Shown in pieces: positions 18,874 through 26,570 of a stretch of 64,000 bases of DNA; the first letter of the stretch is position 1, and each line of letters opens with the position of its first letter. The translations under genes and the position numbers were made by a program. Source of the DNA: Georgenia satyanarayanai (GTDB lineage Bacteria > Actinomycetota > Actinomycetes > Actinomycetales > Actinomycetaceae); NCBI RefSeq assembly GCF_023715365.1, contig NZ_JAMBNZ010000005.1, positions 186,001-250,000 on the forward strand, read 5' to 3'. The notes under the pieces were generated by a model. It was not told the origin of the DNA. It did not search any database and saw only the letters and a list, made by a program, of their open reading frames with translations.

Positions 18874-18906
18874 CCCGCGGCGCGCGGGGTCACCGCGCGC
18901 CGCGGG
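18874..18906. terminator. Bidirectional hairpin between rmlB and wbbL-like gene
   Basis: A perfect 14-bp stem, CCCGCGGCGCGCGG (18874-18887) with CCGCGCGCCGCGGG (18893-18906), and a 5-base loop. It begins 6 bases after the rmlB stop and its right arm encodes the last residues of the opposite gene, whose stop codon sits in the loop. No U-run, as is common in high-GC actinobacteria. Confidence 0.7.
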
Positions 18907-19735
18907 TCTCCGCCCACGCCCGTCCACGCAGAGCCACAGAGATCGCCGCCCGCAGGGGCAGCTGGTACCAGGCGTCGTAGCGGCGGTGCAGGTACTGCTC
19001 CGCGCTGCGGTGGTGGGCGCGGATCATCGTGGCGGGGCGCTCGCGCCAGCTCGTCCCCTGGTCGTGCACGACGCACGCCGTGGGGACGAAGACGTTGTGC
19101 CAGCCGGCCAGGCCCAGCCGCTCCCCTAGGTCGACGTCCTCGAAGAACATGAAGTAGCTCTCGTCGAAGCCGCCGACCTCGCGGAAGGCCTCACGCCGCA
19201 GGAGCAGGCACGCGCCGGACAGCCAGCCGACGGCGTGCTCGGCGAGCTGCACCTGCTCCTGACGCTGGTGGTAGCGCCTGGTCCAGGGGTTGCCGGGCCA
19301 CACCCTGACGAAGAGCGCGTGCCCGGCCCCCTGCGTCAGTGAGGGGACCGCCCGGGCCGAGGGGTAGACGGTGCCGTCGGTGTTGAGGATCCGTGGCCCC
19401 AGGGACGCAGCCCGCTCGTGCCGCGAGCCGGCGTCGAGCAGCGCGTCGAGGGCGCCGGCCTTCCACACGATGTCCGGGTTGGCGACCACCACCCACGGCT
19501 CCTCACCGTCCCGGGCACCGAGGTTCGCTGCTCCGCCGTAGCCGAGGTTCGTGCCGGTGCGCAGCACCTCCGCACCGTGCCGCCGCGCCACGCCGTCAAC
19601 GACCTCCCGCTCGGAACCGTTGTCCACGATCACGAGGGTGGCCCCCCGGCTCGTGGCCCCGCGCAAGGAGGTCGCGAAGGACTCGAGCTCGTCGCCGGGG
19701 TTGTAGGCCACGGTCACCACACGTACCTCGTTCAT
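18890..19735 (-). CDS. wbbL: GT2 rhamnosyltransferase-like protein (WbbL type)
   Basis: A 281-residue GT2 enzyme starting MNEVRVVTVAYNPGDEL at ATG 19735, 7 bases after a TACGCT -10 with no ribosome binding site. Motifs: LVIVDNGSE, GTNLGYGGAANLG, VVVANPDIVW (the DxD-equivalent) and GGFDESYFMFFEDVDLGERLGLAGW. This set matches rhamnosyltransferases of the WbbL/RfbF group; in mycobacteria WbbL adds rhamnose to GlcNAc-PP-decaprenol to start the cell-wall linker. The neighbouring convergent rmlB, which leads towards dTDP-rhamnose, supports this. Exact acceptor is inference, and other deoxysugar transferases share these motifs. Confidence 0.8.
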   Translation of the reverse strand: MNEVRVVTVAYNPGDELESFATSLRGATSRGATLVIVDNGSEREVVDGVARRHGAEVLRTGTNLGYGGAANLGARDGEEPWVVVANPDIVWKAGALDALLDAGSRHERAASLGPRILNTDGTVYPSARAVPSLTQGAGHALFVRVWPGNPWTRRYHQRQEQVQLAEHAVGWLSGACLLLRREAFREVGGFDESYFMFFEDVDLGERLGLAGWHNVFVPTACVVHDQGTSWRERPATMIRAHHRSAEQYLHRRYDAWYQLPLRAAISVALRGRAWAETRGAR

Positions 19736-19742
19736 CGGCCCC

Positions 19743-19748
19743 AGCGTA
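19743..19748 (-). promoter_or_regulatory. -10 box TACGCT, leaderless-type spacing
   Basis: On the minus strand TACGCT ends 7 bases before ATG 19735 of the WbbL-like gene, so the transcript would start at or next to the A of the ATG. No ribosome binding site is present. Confidence 0.45.
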
Positions 19749-19790
19749 GGGCGTCCGGCTGCGCCCGCTGCATCTCGTGCTGCTGCGCGG

Positions 19791-21773
19791 TCAGTCACAC
19801 ACCTCGATGGTGGACAGGGTTGCCGTGCCCGCGGAGTCGATCTCGGTAAATCCGGCGGAGACGTCCACGTCCCGCATGCCCGCAGTCTGGGGGGCGGTCT
19901 TGGCACCGTCGACCGCGCTCGCGGTGTCCTGGTACAGGTGCGTCGCGCCGACGTCCTCGATCGCCGCACAGACGGCCGGGTCCATGTGGATGTCCACGAG
20001 CCGCTCGCGCAGGACAGTCTGCGCGTCGGACGTGCCGCTGGTGCCGAGCTGGGGGAACACGACGTCCACGCCTGCGAGGGCCGGCAGCAGCGCCGACCCG
20101 TTGAACGGGTCGCCCACCACGACGGCGTCGGGTGGGAGCGTCCGTCCCGCCCGACGCATGAGGGCCAGCTCGTCCTCCGTGGCCATGGTGCCCCAGGCCA
20201 GCTCGCCGGGGACGTAGGCGCTGGCGACGACGCGCTCTTGCAGCGGCAGGCGCACCCCGGCGCAGGCCAGCACGAGCACGAGCGTCACGGCCACTGCCAC
20301 CCGCCGGCCCGTCCGCGCCTGGAGCCACCTCGTCAGCGCACTCGTCGAGCAGGCCGCCAGCAGCACCGCAGGCACCACCGTGAAGGCGGCGATCCGTGCT
20401 GCTTGCGTGTACCAGAAGCCGGTGAGCCAGCGCAGCGGGTGCTCCTCCGGACCGGCTGCGAGCACCGCGAGAGCCACACCGAGCGCATAGGCCACCACGA
20501 GCCACCGGTGCTGGCGGCGGACGAGGAGCAGCACGGCCCCCGCCACCACGGCCAGGGCTGGGGCCAGGTGCTGCCACCGGCCGTCGTACGGGTAGGCGTG
20601 CACGAGCGTCTGGTCGAGCAGCACCTCCCCCAGGGCCGCTGCGTGCGTGCGACCGCTGGCACGTTCGAAGCCGACGACGGCGGACAGCGCGTCCAGGTTC
20701 GCCGCCACGACCGGCCCGGCCACCACGACGCCGACCAGCGCCAGCGCGGCACCCGTGGCGAGCACCACGCGGCCGGCCCGCACCAGGCGGACCGCCCACG
20801 CGACGACCGCCCCGGCCACCAGTGGGCCGGCGACCACCGCGAGCGAGAACGCTCCGCCCGCGTGGGCCACCAGCACTCCGGCGACCGCGGCGAGCGCCGC
20901 CACCGCGTGGCGCACCACCACCCACGCACCCACCGGTGAGGTCACCGTCCGGACCGCCCGCAGCACGAGCAGGAGCGCACCGGGCAGGAGCGCCGTCGAC
21001 AGCCCCTGGGCGAACTGGGCGAGCACGGTCAGCTGCACCGCGGGATAGGCGACGAAACCCGCCGCCAGGAGCGGCGCGAGCACCGCCGGAAGACTCTGCC
21101 CGGTGAAGACCTCGCGTGCCAGACCGGCCAGCCCCACCAGCCACACGGCGACGCCCAGCACCAGGACACCGGCGTTCGTCACCGCGGCCACCGAGGTGAA
21201 GCCCGGGGCGATCGCCAGGAGGGAGTGCCAGCCGGTCGGGTAGTAGGGCGCCAGCGTGCCGTCGCCGTAGAGGGGCGCGAGCCCGCCCAGCGGTGTGGCG
21301 ACGCCGGTGTCCCGGATGGCTACGACGGCATTGAGGTGGAAGACGGCGTCCCACTGCTGCAGCGGCGCGTCGGCCGAGGGCAGTGCGGCGACGAACGGGG
21401 CAGCGAGGAGCACGAAGGACGCGACGAGGGCGATGCCGACGGCAGCGGCCCGGCGTCCCGTCAGGCGTCCAGGAGTGCCTGCCACGGCCGGCTGCGCCAC
21501 CCGCGCGTCACCGGACCCACGCCCGGGACGGCCGAGCACCCAGGTTAGGCCGAGGAGGACAGCGAGACCTGCCAGGACCGTCGGAAGGCGCCATGCCACA
21601 CCGAGAGGTGCGAGCACGATGCTGAGCAGGCCCACTGCTCCGACCGTCACCGGAGCGGCGGCCGCCAGGGCGGCTAGCCCGCGGACGCCGAGCGCGCGCA
21701 GCATGAGCGCGCCGGGGGCGACGGCCAGGCCCGCCAGCACGACCGCCCCCGGCAGCAGGGCTGACCAGCTCAT
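19791..21773 (-). CDS. DUF6541-like polytopic membrane protein, copy 2
   Basis: A 660-residue paralogue of the 15701-17701 protein. It starts MSWSALLPGAVVLAG at ATG 21773; an open reading extension upstream is only a shadow of the dehydrogenase gene. It has about 13 membrane helices, a first loop with DAPLQQWDAVFHLNAVVAIR and LYGDGTLAPYYPTGWHS, and a C-terminal soluble domain from ~525 (PDAVVVGDPFNGSALLPALAG; DPAVCAAIEDVGATHLYQD; end STIEVCD). The shared WHS and GDPxNG motifs between copies mark likely functional residues. It lies 10 bases after the dehydrogenase stop, in the same operon. Role probably in surface-glycan transfer; not established. Confidence 0.82.
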   Translation of the reverse strand: MSWSALLPGAVVLAGLAVAPGALMLRALGVRGLAALAAAAPVTVGAVGLLSIVLAPLGVAWRLPTVLAGLAVLLGLTWVLGRPGRGSGDARVAQPAVAGTPGRLTGRRAAAVGIALVASFVLLAAPFVAALPSADAPLQQWDAVFHLNAVVAIRDTGVATPLGGLAPLYGDGTLAPYYPTGWHSLLAIAPGFTSVAAVTNAGVLVLGVAVWLVGLAGLAREVFTGQSLPAVLAPLLAAGFVAYPAVQLTVLAQFAQGLSTALLPGALLLVLRAVRTVTSPVGAWVVVRHAVAALAAVAGVLVAHAGGAFSLAVVAGPLVAGAVVAWAVRLVRAGRVVLATGAALALVGVVVAGPVVAANLDALSAVVGFERASGRTHAAALGEVLLDQTLVHAYPYDGRWQHLAPALAVVAGAVLLLVRRQHRWLVVAYALGVALAVLAAGPEEHPLRWLTGFWYTQAARIAAFTVVPAVLLAACSTSALTRWLQARTGRRVAVAVTLVLVLACAGVRLPLQERVVASAYVPGELAWGTMATEDELALMRRAGRTLPPDAVVVGDPFNGSALLPALAGVDVVFPQLGTSGTSDAQTVLRERLVDIHMDPAVCAAIEDVGATHLYQDTASAVDGAKTAPQTAGMRDVDVSAGFTEIDSAGTATLSTIEVCD

Positions 21774-21783
21774 CGAGGCGGGT

Positions 21784-23079
21784 TCAGCTGCCCGCGCCGA
21801 TGGCGATGCGGGGCGTACCCGCCCAGGCGGCAGGGTCGGTGACCTGGCGTCCGTCCACGAGCAGCCGGACGCCGGGCAGATCGGTGGGGGTGAGGCCGCG
21901 GTACTCCGTGTGGTCGGCCTGGACGACGGCGAGGTCGGCCGGCTCACCCAGGTGGTAGGGCTCCCAGCCAAAGGACCCGAGCTCGTCGTCGGTGTACATG
22001 GGGTCGTGCACCAGGACGCTGGCCCCGCGCTCCTGCAACGCCGCCACGGTGGCGAAGACACCGGAGAACGCCGTCTCCTTGACCCCACCGCGGTAGGAGG
22101 CGCCCAGCACCACGGCGCGCAGCCCGGACAGGTCACCGAGGAGCTCCGCGGCCCGGCCCACGGCGTAGGCCGGCATGGCGGCGTTGTGCTGGCGGGCGGT
22201 GCGCACGATCGAGGCGTCGGGGTCGGTGGACAGGTACAGGCGCGGGTAGACCGGGATGCAGTGCCCGCCCACCGCGATCCCCGGGCGGTGGATGTGGGAG
22301 TAGGGCTGGGAGTTGCAGGCCTCGATGACGGCGTAGACGTCGATGCCCGCGGTGTCGGCGAAGACGGCAAACTGGTTGGCCAGGCCGATGTTCACGTCGC
22401 GGTAGGTGGTCTCGGCGAGCTTGGCCATCTCGGCGGCCTCGACGCTGCCCATGTCCCAGACCCCGTTGGGCCGGGCGAGGTCGGGGCGCTCGTCGAAGGT
22501 GAGCACGGCCTCGTAGAAGTCGCGCGCCGCCTGGGCGCCGGCCTCGCTGAGCCCGCCCACGAGCTTGGGGTAGCGCTTGAGGTCGGCGAAGACCCGCCCG
22601 GTGAGAACCCGCTCGGGCGAGAACACGAGGTGGAAGTCCTCGCCCTCGCGCAGGCCCGAGATCTCCTCGATCATCGGCTTCCAGCGCCCGCGGGTGGTGC
22701 CCACCGGGAGCGTCGTCTCGTAGGAGACGAGCGTGCCGGGGGTCAGGTGCTCGGCCAGCGAGCGGGTGGCCGCGTCCATCCACCCGAAGTCCGGCTCCCA
22801 GGTGGCGTCGTCGACGAACAGCGGCACGACGACGACGACGGCGTCGGCGCCGGGCACCGCCTGCCCGTAGTCGGTCGTCGCCCGCAGCCGCCCCGCCGGC
22901 ACCAGCTCGGCGAGCTTCTCCTGCAGCTGGGCCTCACCGGGGAAGGGCTCGGTCCCCGCGTTGACGAGGTCCACCACCGACTGCTGGACGTCCACACCCA
23001 CGACCTCGTGCCCCGCGTCGGCGAACTGCACCGCCAACGGCAGACCGATCTTCCCCAGGGCGACGACAGCGATACGCAT
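21784..23079 (-). CDS. wecC: UDP-sugar 6-dehydrogenase, UDP-N-acetylmannosaminuronate type
   Basis: A 431-residue enzyme from ATG 23079 with GAGGAG 4 bases upstream. The N-terminal NAD domain is MRIAVVALGKIGLPLAVQF (GxGxxG-type glycines partly altered: ALGKIG). The signatures SPERVLTGRVFADL and PGIAVGGHCIPVYP follow, the latter holding the catalytic cysteine near residue 267. The C-terminal UDP-binding domain includes GASYRGGVKETAFS and VVQADHTEY. It oxidises C6 of a UDP-sugar to the uronate in two NAD steps. The GGHCIPVYP form and the wecB-type gene 3.5 kb away favour UDP-ManNAc over UDP-glucose as substrate; this preference is inference. Confidence 0.85.
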   Translation of the reverse strand: MRIAVVALGKIGLPLAVQFADAGHEVVGVDVQQSVVDLVNAGTEPFPGEAQLQEKLAELVPAGRLRATTDYGQAVPGADAVVVVVPLFVDDATWEPDFGWMDAATRSLAEHLTPGTLVSYETTLPVGTTRGRWKPMIEEISGLREGEDFHLVFSPERVLTGRVFADLKRYPKLVGGLSEAGAQAARDFYEAVLTFDERPDLARPNGVWDMGSVEAAEMAKLAETTYRDVNIGLANQFAVFADTAGIDVYAVIEACNSQPYSHIHRPGIAVGGHCIPVYPRLYLSTDPDASIVRTARQHNAAMPAYAVGRAAELLGDLSGLRAVVLGASYRGGVKETAFSGVFATVAALQERGASVLVHDPMYTDDELGSFGWEPYHLGEPADLAVVQADHTEYRGLTPTDLPGVRLLVDGRQVTDPAAWAGTPRIAIGAGS

Positions 23080-23205
23080 GGTGCTCCTCAGCTTCGGCCC
23101 GGCAGGTCCGGGTCTCCGGGCCACGATATCGACCAGGCGGGGGCTCGCGCGTGAGCGTCACCCGCGAGGGCGGCACCGGCACCTTCTTTCGGCACCGACG
23201 ATCCG

Positions 23206-23234
23206 TTGACCGAGATGCGGCATCTCGCTAGGTT
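23206..23234 (+). promoter_or_regulatory. Promoter with perfect palindrome in its spacer
   Basis: TTGACC (23206-23211) and TAGGTT (23229-23234) are separated by 17 bases and fit a housekeeping promoter for the secreted repeat protein at 23299. The spacer is filled by the inverted repeat CGAGATGC-G-GCATCTCG (23211-23227), ideally placed for a dimeric repressor. Confidence 0.65.
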
Positions 23235-23298
23235 CCAATGACCATCCCGTCTCGCCGCGGCGCAGCGGAGCGCAGACCCTGATGCAGAGGAGCACCAC

Positions 23299-24837
23299 AT
23301 GCGCGCCTTCCCACGCGCGGACCACGCCGTTCGCCACCGCAGACGTCGCCCGGCACGCGCCGGCCTCGCCGCCCTGGCAGGAGCCGCTCTGCTCCTCGCC
23401 CCCGCGGCAGCTCCGGCTGCCGCTGCCCCCTCGGTCCAGCCGGGGACCTACACCGGCGCCGACTCCGACGAGAACGGCACCAGCCTGCGCGTGACCGGCG
23501 ACGGCAAGGTCGCCGAGTTCACCATCACCGTATTTCCCTCCTGCACCGATGCCGCAGGCGTCACCGCGACGCTTGCGCGTCCGATCACCATCAACGAGGA
23601 CGGCACCTTCACGGCGGAGGCCACTCACAAGATCGACGCGGACGGCGGGCAGGTCACCGCCCTCAGCAAGATCTCCGGCAAGGTCCGTCCCGACGGAATC
23701 GCCGAGGGGAGGTATGAGTGGGAGCTGCGTGACCACGTCTGCAGCGCCTCGGCCTACTTCTGGCTCCGCAACGAGGACACGACCGCCGGGGAGCCACCCA
23801 GGCCGACTGGCCCCGTCACCGTGATCCCCGGGGCGTACAACGACGGCGCCCGTGGGCAGCTCACCGTCTCCGCCGACCGCCGCATCACGAAGCTCACCGT
23901 CTCCTACAGCTGGTACTGCGGACTGAGCTACGCGGGCGAACGGCTCGCCCTTCTTGAGACTCCGGCCCAGATCAGAGCCGACGGCAGCTTCTTCACGCGG
24001 ATCTCGGACAGCGCCGGCGGGACGGAGACGCTGCGCGGTCAGTTCCACCACGACGGCTCGGTCTGGGGGACGGTCAGCTACGTCAACGGCGGCACCTTCT
24101 GCTCCGGGTCCACCGGCTTCACGATGCGCCCGCCCGGCGGGGGTGGCGGCGGGGGCGGCCCCACCTTCTACCTCAACAACGGATGGGGCCCGCACGCGCA
24201 CAACGTCTTCGACTACGGCCGCCGGGCCGACGAGGTGTTCATCGGCGACTGGGACGGCAACGGCACCGACACCGTCGCCCTGCGCCGCGGCAGCCGGTTC
24301 TACGTCTCCAACAGCCTGCGCGGCGGCGAGGCGAGCACGGCGTTCGCCTACGGGCGCCCCGGCGACGTCATCCTCGTGGGTGACTGGGACGGCGACGGGG
24401 TGGACACCTTCGCCGTGCGCCGAGGTAGTGAGTACCACGTGAAGAACAGCATCGCCGGCGGGAAGGCCGACCATGTGGTGCACTACGGACGCGGCAACGA
24501 CGACGTCATCGTCGGTGACTGGGACGGGGACGGGCGCGACACATTCGCCGTCCGTCGGGGGTCCCAGTACTTCGTGAAGAACCGCATCGCCGGGGGCACA
24601 GCGGACCACGTTCTCGCCTACGGCCGGCCGGCCGATGTCGTCCTCGCCGGAGACTGGGACGGGGACCGGCGCGACACCTTCGCGGTCCGCCGAGGAGCCC
24701 ACTACTACGTGAAGAACCGCATCGCCGGCGGCAACGCCGACCTTGTCCGCGTCTACGGCCGGCCCACCGACGAGGTGCACGTCGGTGACTGGGACGGGGA
24801 CGGGCGCGACACCCTGGGGGTGCGCCGAGTCTCCTGA
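23299..24837 (+). CDS. Secreted protein with C-terminal five-repeat (propeller-like) module
   Basis: A 512-residue exported protein. ATG 23299 follows GAGGAG. A long basic n-region (RHRRRRPARAG) leads to a hydrophobic core and an AAPAAAAP cleavage region near residue 47. Residues ~48-280 are two related beta-rich domains, each with a GTYTG- or GAYND-type start, a Trp/Tyr-rich core and paired cysteines, matching no family I recognise. A Gly-rich linker at ~285 leads to five 45-residue repeats (residues ~289-512) of the pattern YGRxxDxVxVGDWDGDGxDTxAVRRGxxYxVKN. The repeats contain a DxDxDG loop like calcium sites of FG-GAP repeats. The promoter carries a palindromic operator. Probably a surface or matrix protein; function unknown. 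Confidence 0.8.
   Translation: MRAFPRADHAVRHRRRRPARAGLAALAGAALLLAPAAAPAAAAPSVQPGTYTGADSDENGTSLRVTGDGKVAEFTITVFPSCTDAAGVTATLARPITINEDGTFTAEATHKIDADGGQVTALSKISGKVRPDGIAEGRYEWELRDHVCSASAYFWLRNEDTTAGEPPRPTGPVTVIPGAYNDGARGQLTVSADRRITKLTVSYSWYCGLSYAGERLALLETPAQIRADGSFFTRISDSAGGTETLRGQFHHDGSVWGTVSYVNGGTFCSGSTGFTMRPPGGGGGGGGPTFYLNNGWGPHAHNVFDYGRRADEVFIGDWDGNGTDTVALRRGSRFYVSNSLRGGEASTAFAYGRPGDVILVGDWDGDGVDTFAVRRGSEYHVKNSIAGGKADHVVHYGRGNDDVIVGDWDGDGRDTFAVRRGSQYFVKNRIAGGTADHVLAYGRPADVVLAGDWDGDRRDTFAVRRGAHYYVKNRIAGGNADLVRVYGRPTDEVHVGDWDGDGRDTLGVRRVS
24163..24837 (+). repeat. Five-repeat module 1 (135-bp units)
   Basis: A leading half-unit (TFYLNNGW) is followed by five YGR...GDWDG units spaced 135 bases apart, and the protein ends on the last DTLGVRR half-unit. 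A beginning half and an ending half that together complete one unit are expected for a ring-closed beta-propeller. Confidence 0.8.
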
Positions 24838-24848
24838 CGGCGCGAGAG

Positions 24849-24890
24849 TCTCGCGCCGGAAGCGGGTCCCTCCGTGCTTCCGGCGCGAGA
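24849..24890 (+). terminator. 15-bp stem hairpin after the secreted protein gene
   Basis: TCTCGCGCCGGAAGC (24849-24863) pairs perfectly with GCTTCCGGCGCGAGA (24876-24890) across a 12-base loop, starting 12 bases after the stop codon. No U-run. Confidence 0.7.
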
Positions 24891-24934
24891 CCGCGGCAGC
24901 CGCCGTCGGCCGCATCCATCGGAGCAGCACGCTG

Positions 24935-25341
24935 CACGCTGCGCCCGACCGGGCCGGGGTTGTAGGCCACCTCCTACCGGAACCCCGCCGGGTCGGCGAC
25001 GTGTCCCGTGTACCCGCCCCACTCACGCCGTACCGGCACTCCGACCGACGACGCCGCCGCCGCGCGGGACAGGGTTGAGCACGTCGTCGACCTCCTCGAT
25101 CGTGGCGACGCTGTGGGCGAGAGTGACGGGCGGGACGCCGTCCCCGCGGGCGATCGGCCCGACCTCCGCCTCGAACGCGAGCTCTTCTCACAGCGAAAGC
25201 ACCACCCGCTCGCCCACGGAGATCGCCACCACCTCCCCCGGAACTCGAAGCCCGCCGTTCAACCCAGGCCTTCGAGGTAGAACCGGCGGCTCCGGCGAGG
25301 TCGCGAACCGCGAGCGTGACGAATCTGGTGCGCTGGTCCAT
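24935..25341 (-). pseudogene. Decayed VOC-family (glyoxalase/bleomycin-resistance-like) gene
   Basis: Reading the minus strand from ATG 25341 gives MDQRTRFVTLAVRDLAGAA, then in shifting frames RFYLEGLG, VPGEVVAISVGERVVLSL, EELAFEAEVGPIARGDGV, VTLAHSVATIEEVDDVL, VRREWGGYTGHVADPAGFR and EVAYNPG. This is a full small VOC protein in order. Three stops (25259-25261, 25188-25190, 24974-24976) each fall where the family has tryptophan (LGW, LSLW, FRWEV), so all are TGG-to-stop changes. At least three single-base frameshifts are also needed. The gene is clearly dead. The rest of the 24838-25462 interval holds the hairpin above and an inverted repeat at 25397-25441. Confidence 0.8.
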
Positions 25342-25396
25342 CCTCGACCTTCCGCCGTCGCACGTGCACGGCGACCGGACGGACCGCGGAGCAGGT

Positions 25397-25441
25397 GGTT
25401 GACGATGGCCTCACCGGCCGGTGGAGGACGCGTCGTCAACC
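25397..25441. repeat. Short inverted repeat GGTTGACGA / TCGTCAACC
   Basis: Perfect 9-base arms at 25397-25405 and 25433-25441, 27 bases apart, directly downstream of the acyltransferase stop codon (25463). It could form a loose hairpin or be a protein site; no clear role. Confidence 0.35.
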
Positions 25442-25462
25442 GGTGGTGAGGAGTGGGGCGGA

Positions 25463-26524
25463 CTACTGCCCGCCCGGCCTCCGGGGCGGCGTGAACAGAA
25501 ACCGCATACCGACACGTCCCGACAGGTCGTAGAGGCCAACTGACGCCGCCGTCAGTGCCACCGACAGGGCTGGCACCAGGAAGAGGCCGACAACCACGCT
25601 GTCCGCCGTGAGCCAGTCGCCACCCGTCGCGCGGAAGCCGACGATGAGGAGGTTGAGGAGGATCGGGTGCAGGACGTAGATCGGCAGGGTCCGACCGGCG
25701 AGGTACCGGGCCAGCCGCCGCACCCGCTCCGCGGAGCACATCCAGACGGACAGCAGCACACCCGCGGTGAGGCCGATCACCGACATGATGGCCGAGAGGT
25801 CCACCGTCGTCCCCCTGACGTACACGACGTAGACCAGCGCGGCATAGGTGACGACGGTGACGGGAAGCAGCGGCCAGGTCGGCAGCTCCGCGACACGCTC
25901 GACCACGGGTCGCGCGAAGCACCCGATCGCGTACCAGACCGCGAAGTAGCACAACCGGCCAACATTGGTGGCGGCTGCCACGCCGAGGACGTCGGTGAGG
26001 TAGGGAGCCACCAGAGGAGCGACCCCGACGGCAACCGTGGCGAGAACGATGAGGGGCGCCCCAAAACGCCGAAGCAGGCGTGCGGTGATGAAGAAGACGA
26101 CGAGGACGGCGAGGTACCAGTAGGCGGTACCGCCGACCGGGATCGCGGCGAGGTTCTCACGGGAGTAGCCGAGGGGGTCGTCGGGCCGGTAGGCGAAGCC
26201 GGTGACCAGCGCGAAGACCACGCTCCAGATCGCGAACGGCCACAAGAGGCTCCAGACCCGCGGCCACAGCAGCGCCGGCCAGTCACGTTCCATCGCCCGC
26301 GCCGCCAACACACCGGAGGCGAGGAAGAACAACGGCATCCGGACGGGGACAAGGGCCGAGTTCAGCAGCCGCCAACCGTCCAGCGCCCAGCCGCCGGACC
26401 CAGGAAGCAGGTAAGACACGCCCGTGCCGCCGACGTGGTAGACGACGACGAGGACGATGGCCGCTGCCTTGGCGAGGTCGACCCAGTCCAGCCGGGGTGG
26501 TGCTTGGACGAGCTGCTGAGGCAC
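25463..26524 (-). CDS. Acyltransferase-3 family membrane protein (glycan O-acyltransferase)
   Basis: A 353-residue protein. I place the start at GTG 26524 (MPQQLVQAPPRLDWVDLAKA) because it lies 6 bases after a TACCGT -10 and immediately before the conserved start of the domain; the frame is open further upstream over the wecB gene. The motif DWVDLAKAAAIVLVVVYHVG holds the catalytic-type histidine of the OafA/NolL acyltransferase-3 family. About ten membrane helices follow, with a short polar C-terminus. Family members transfer acetyl or other acyl groups to surface sugars. It is downstream of wecB on the same strand, in keeping with modification of the same polymer. Confidence 0.82.
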   Translation of the reverse strand: MPQQLVQAPPRLDWVDLAKAAAIVLVVVYHVGGTGVSYLLPGSGGWALDGWRLLNSALVPVRMPLFFLASGVLAARAMERDWPALLWPRVWSLLWPFAIWSVVFALVTGFAYRPDDPLGYSRENLAAIPVGGTAYWYLAVLVVFFITARLLRRFGAPLIVLATVAVGVAPLVAPYLTDVLGVAAATNVGRLCYFAVWYAIGCFARPVVERVAELPTWPLLPVTVVTYAALVYVVYVRGTTVDLSAIMSVIGLTAGVLLSVWMCSAERVRRLARYLAGRTLPIYVLHPILLNLLIVGFRATGGDWLTADSVVVGLFLVPALSVALTAASVGLYDLSGRVGMRFLFTPPRRPGGQ

Positions 26525-26530
26525 CTCGGC

Positions 26531-26536
26531 ACGGTA
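26531..26536 (-). promoter_or_regulatory. -10 box TACCGT, leaderless-type spacing
   Basis: On the minus strand TACCGT is followed by 6 bases and the GTG at 26524. This supports that codon as the acyltransferase start; no ribosome binding site is seen. Confidence 0.4.
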
Positions 26537-26570
26537 CCAACCCGTGAGCGGTGTCGGACCGGTCGGGGTT

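Noticed and set aside
24163-24837. CRISPR-like regular DNA repeats of 135 bp
   Set aside because: Periodicity is at the protein level, in frame, with diverged DNA and no spacers; the same in the other four modules.
23158-25341. 727-codon minus-strand frame covering the secreted repeat protein
   Set aside because: Its only meaningful part is the first ~20 residues, which belong to the VOC pseudogene; the rest is the antisense of the repeat-protein gene.
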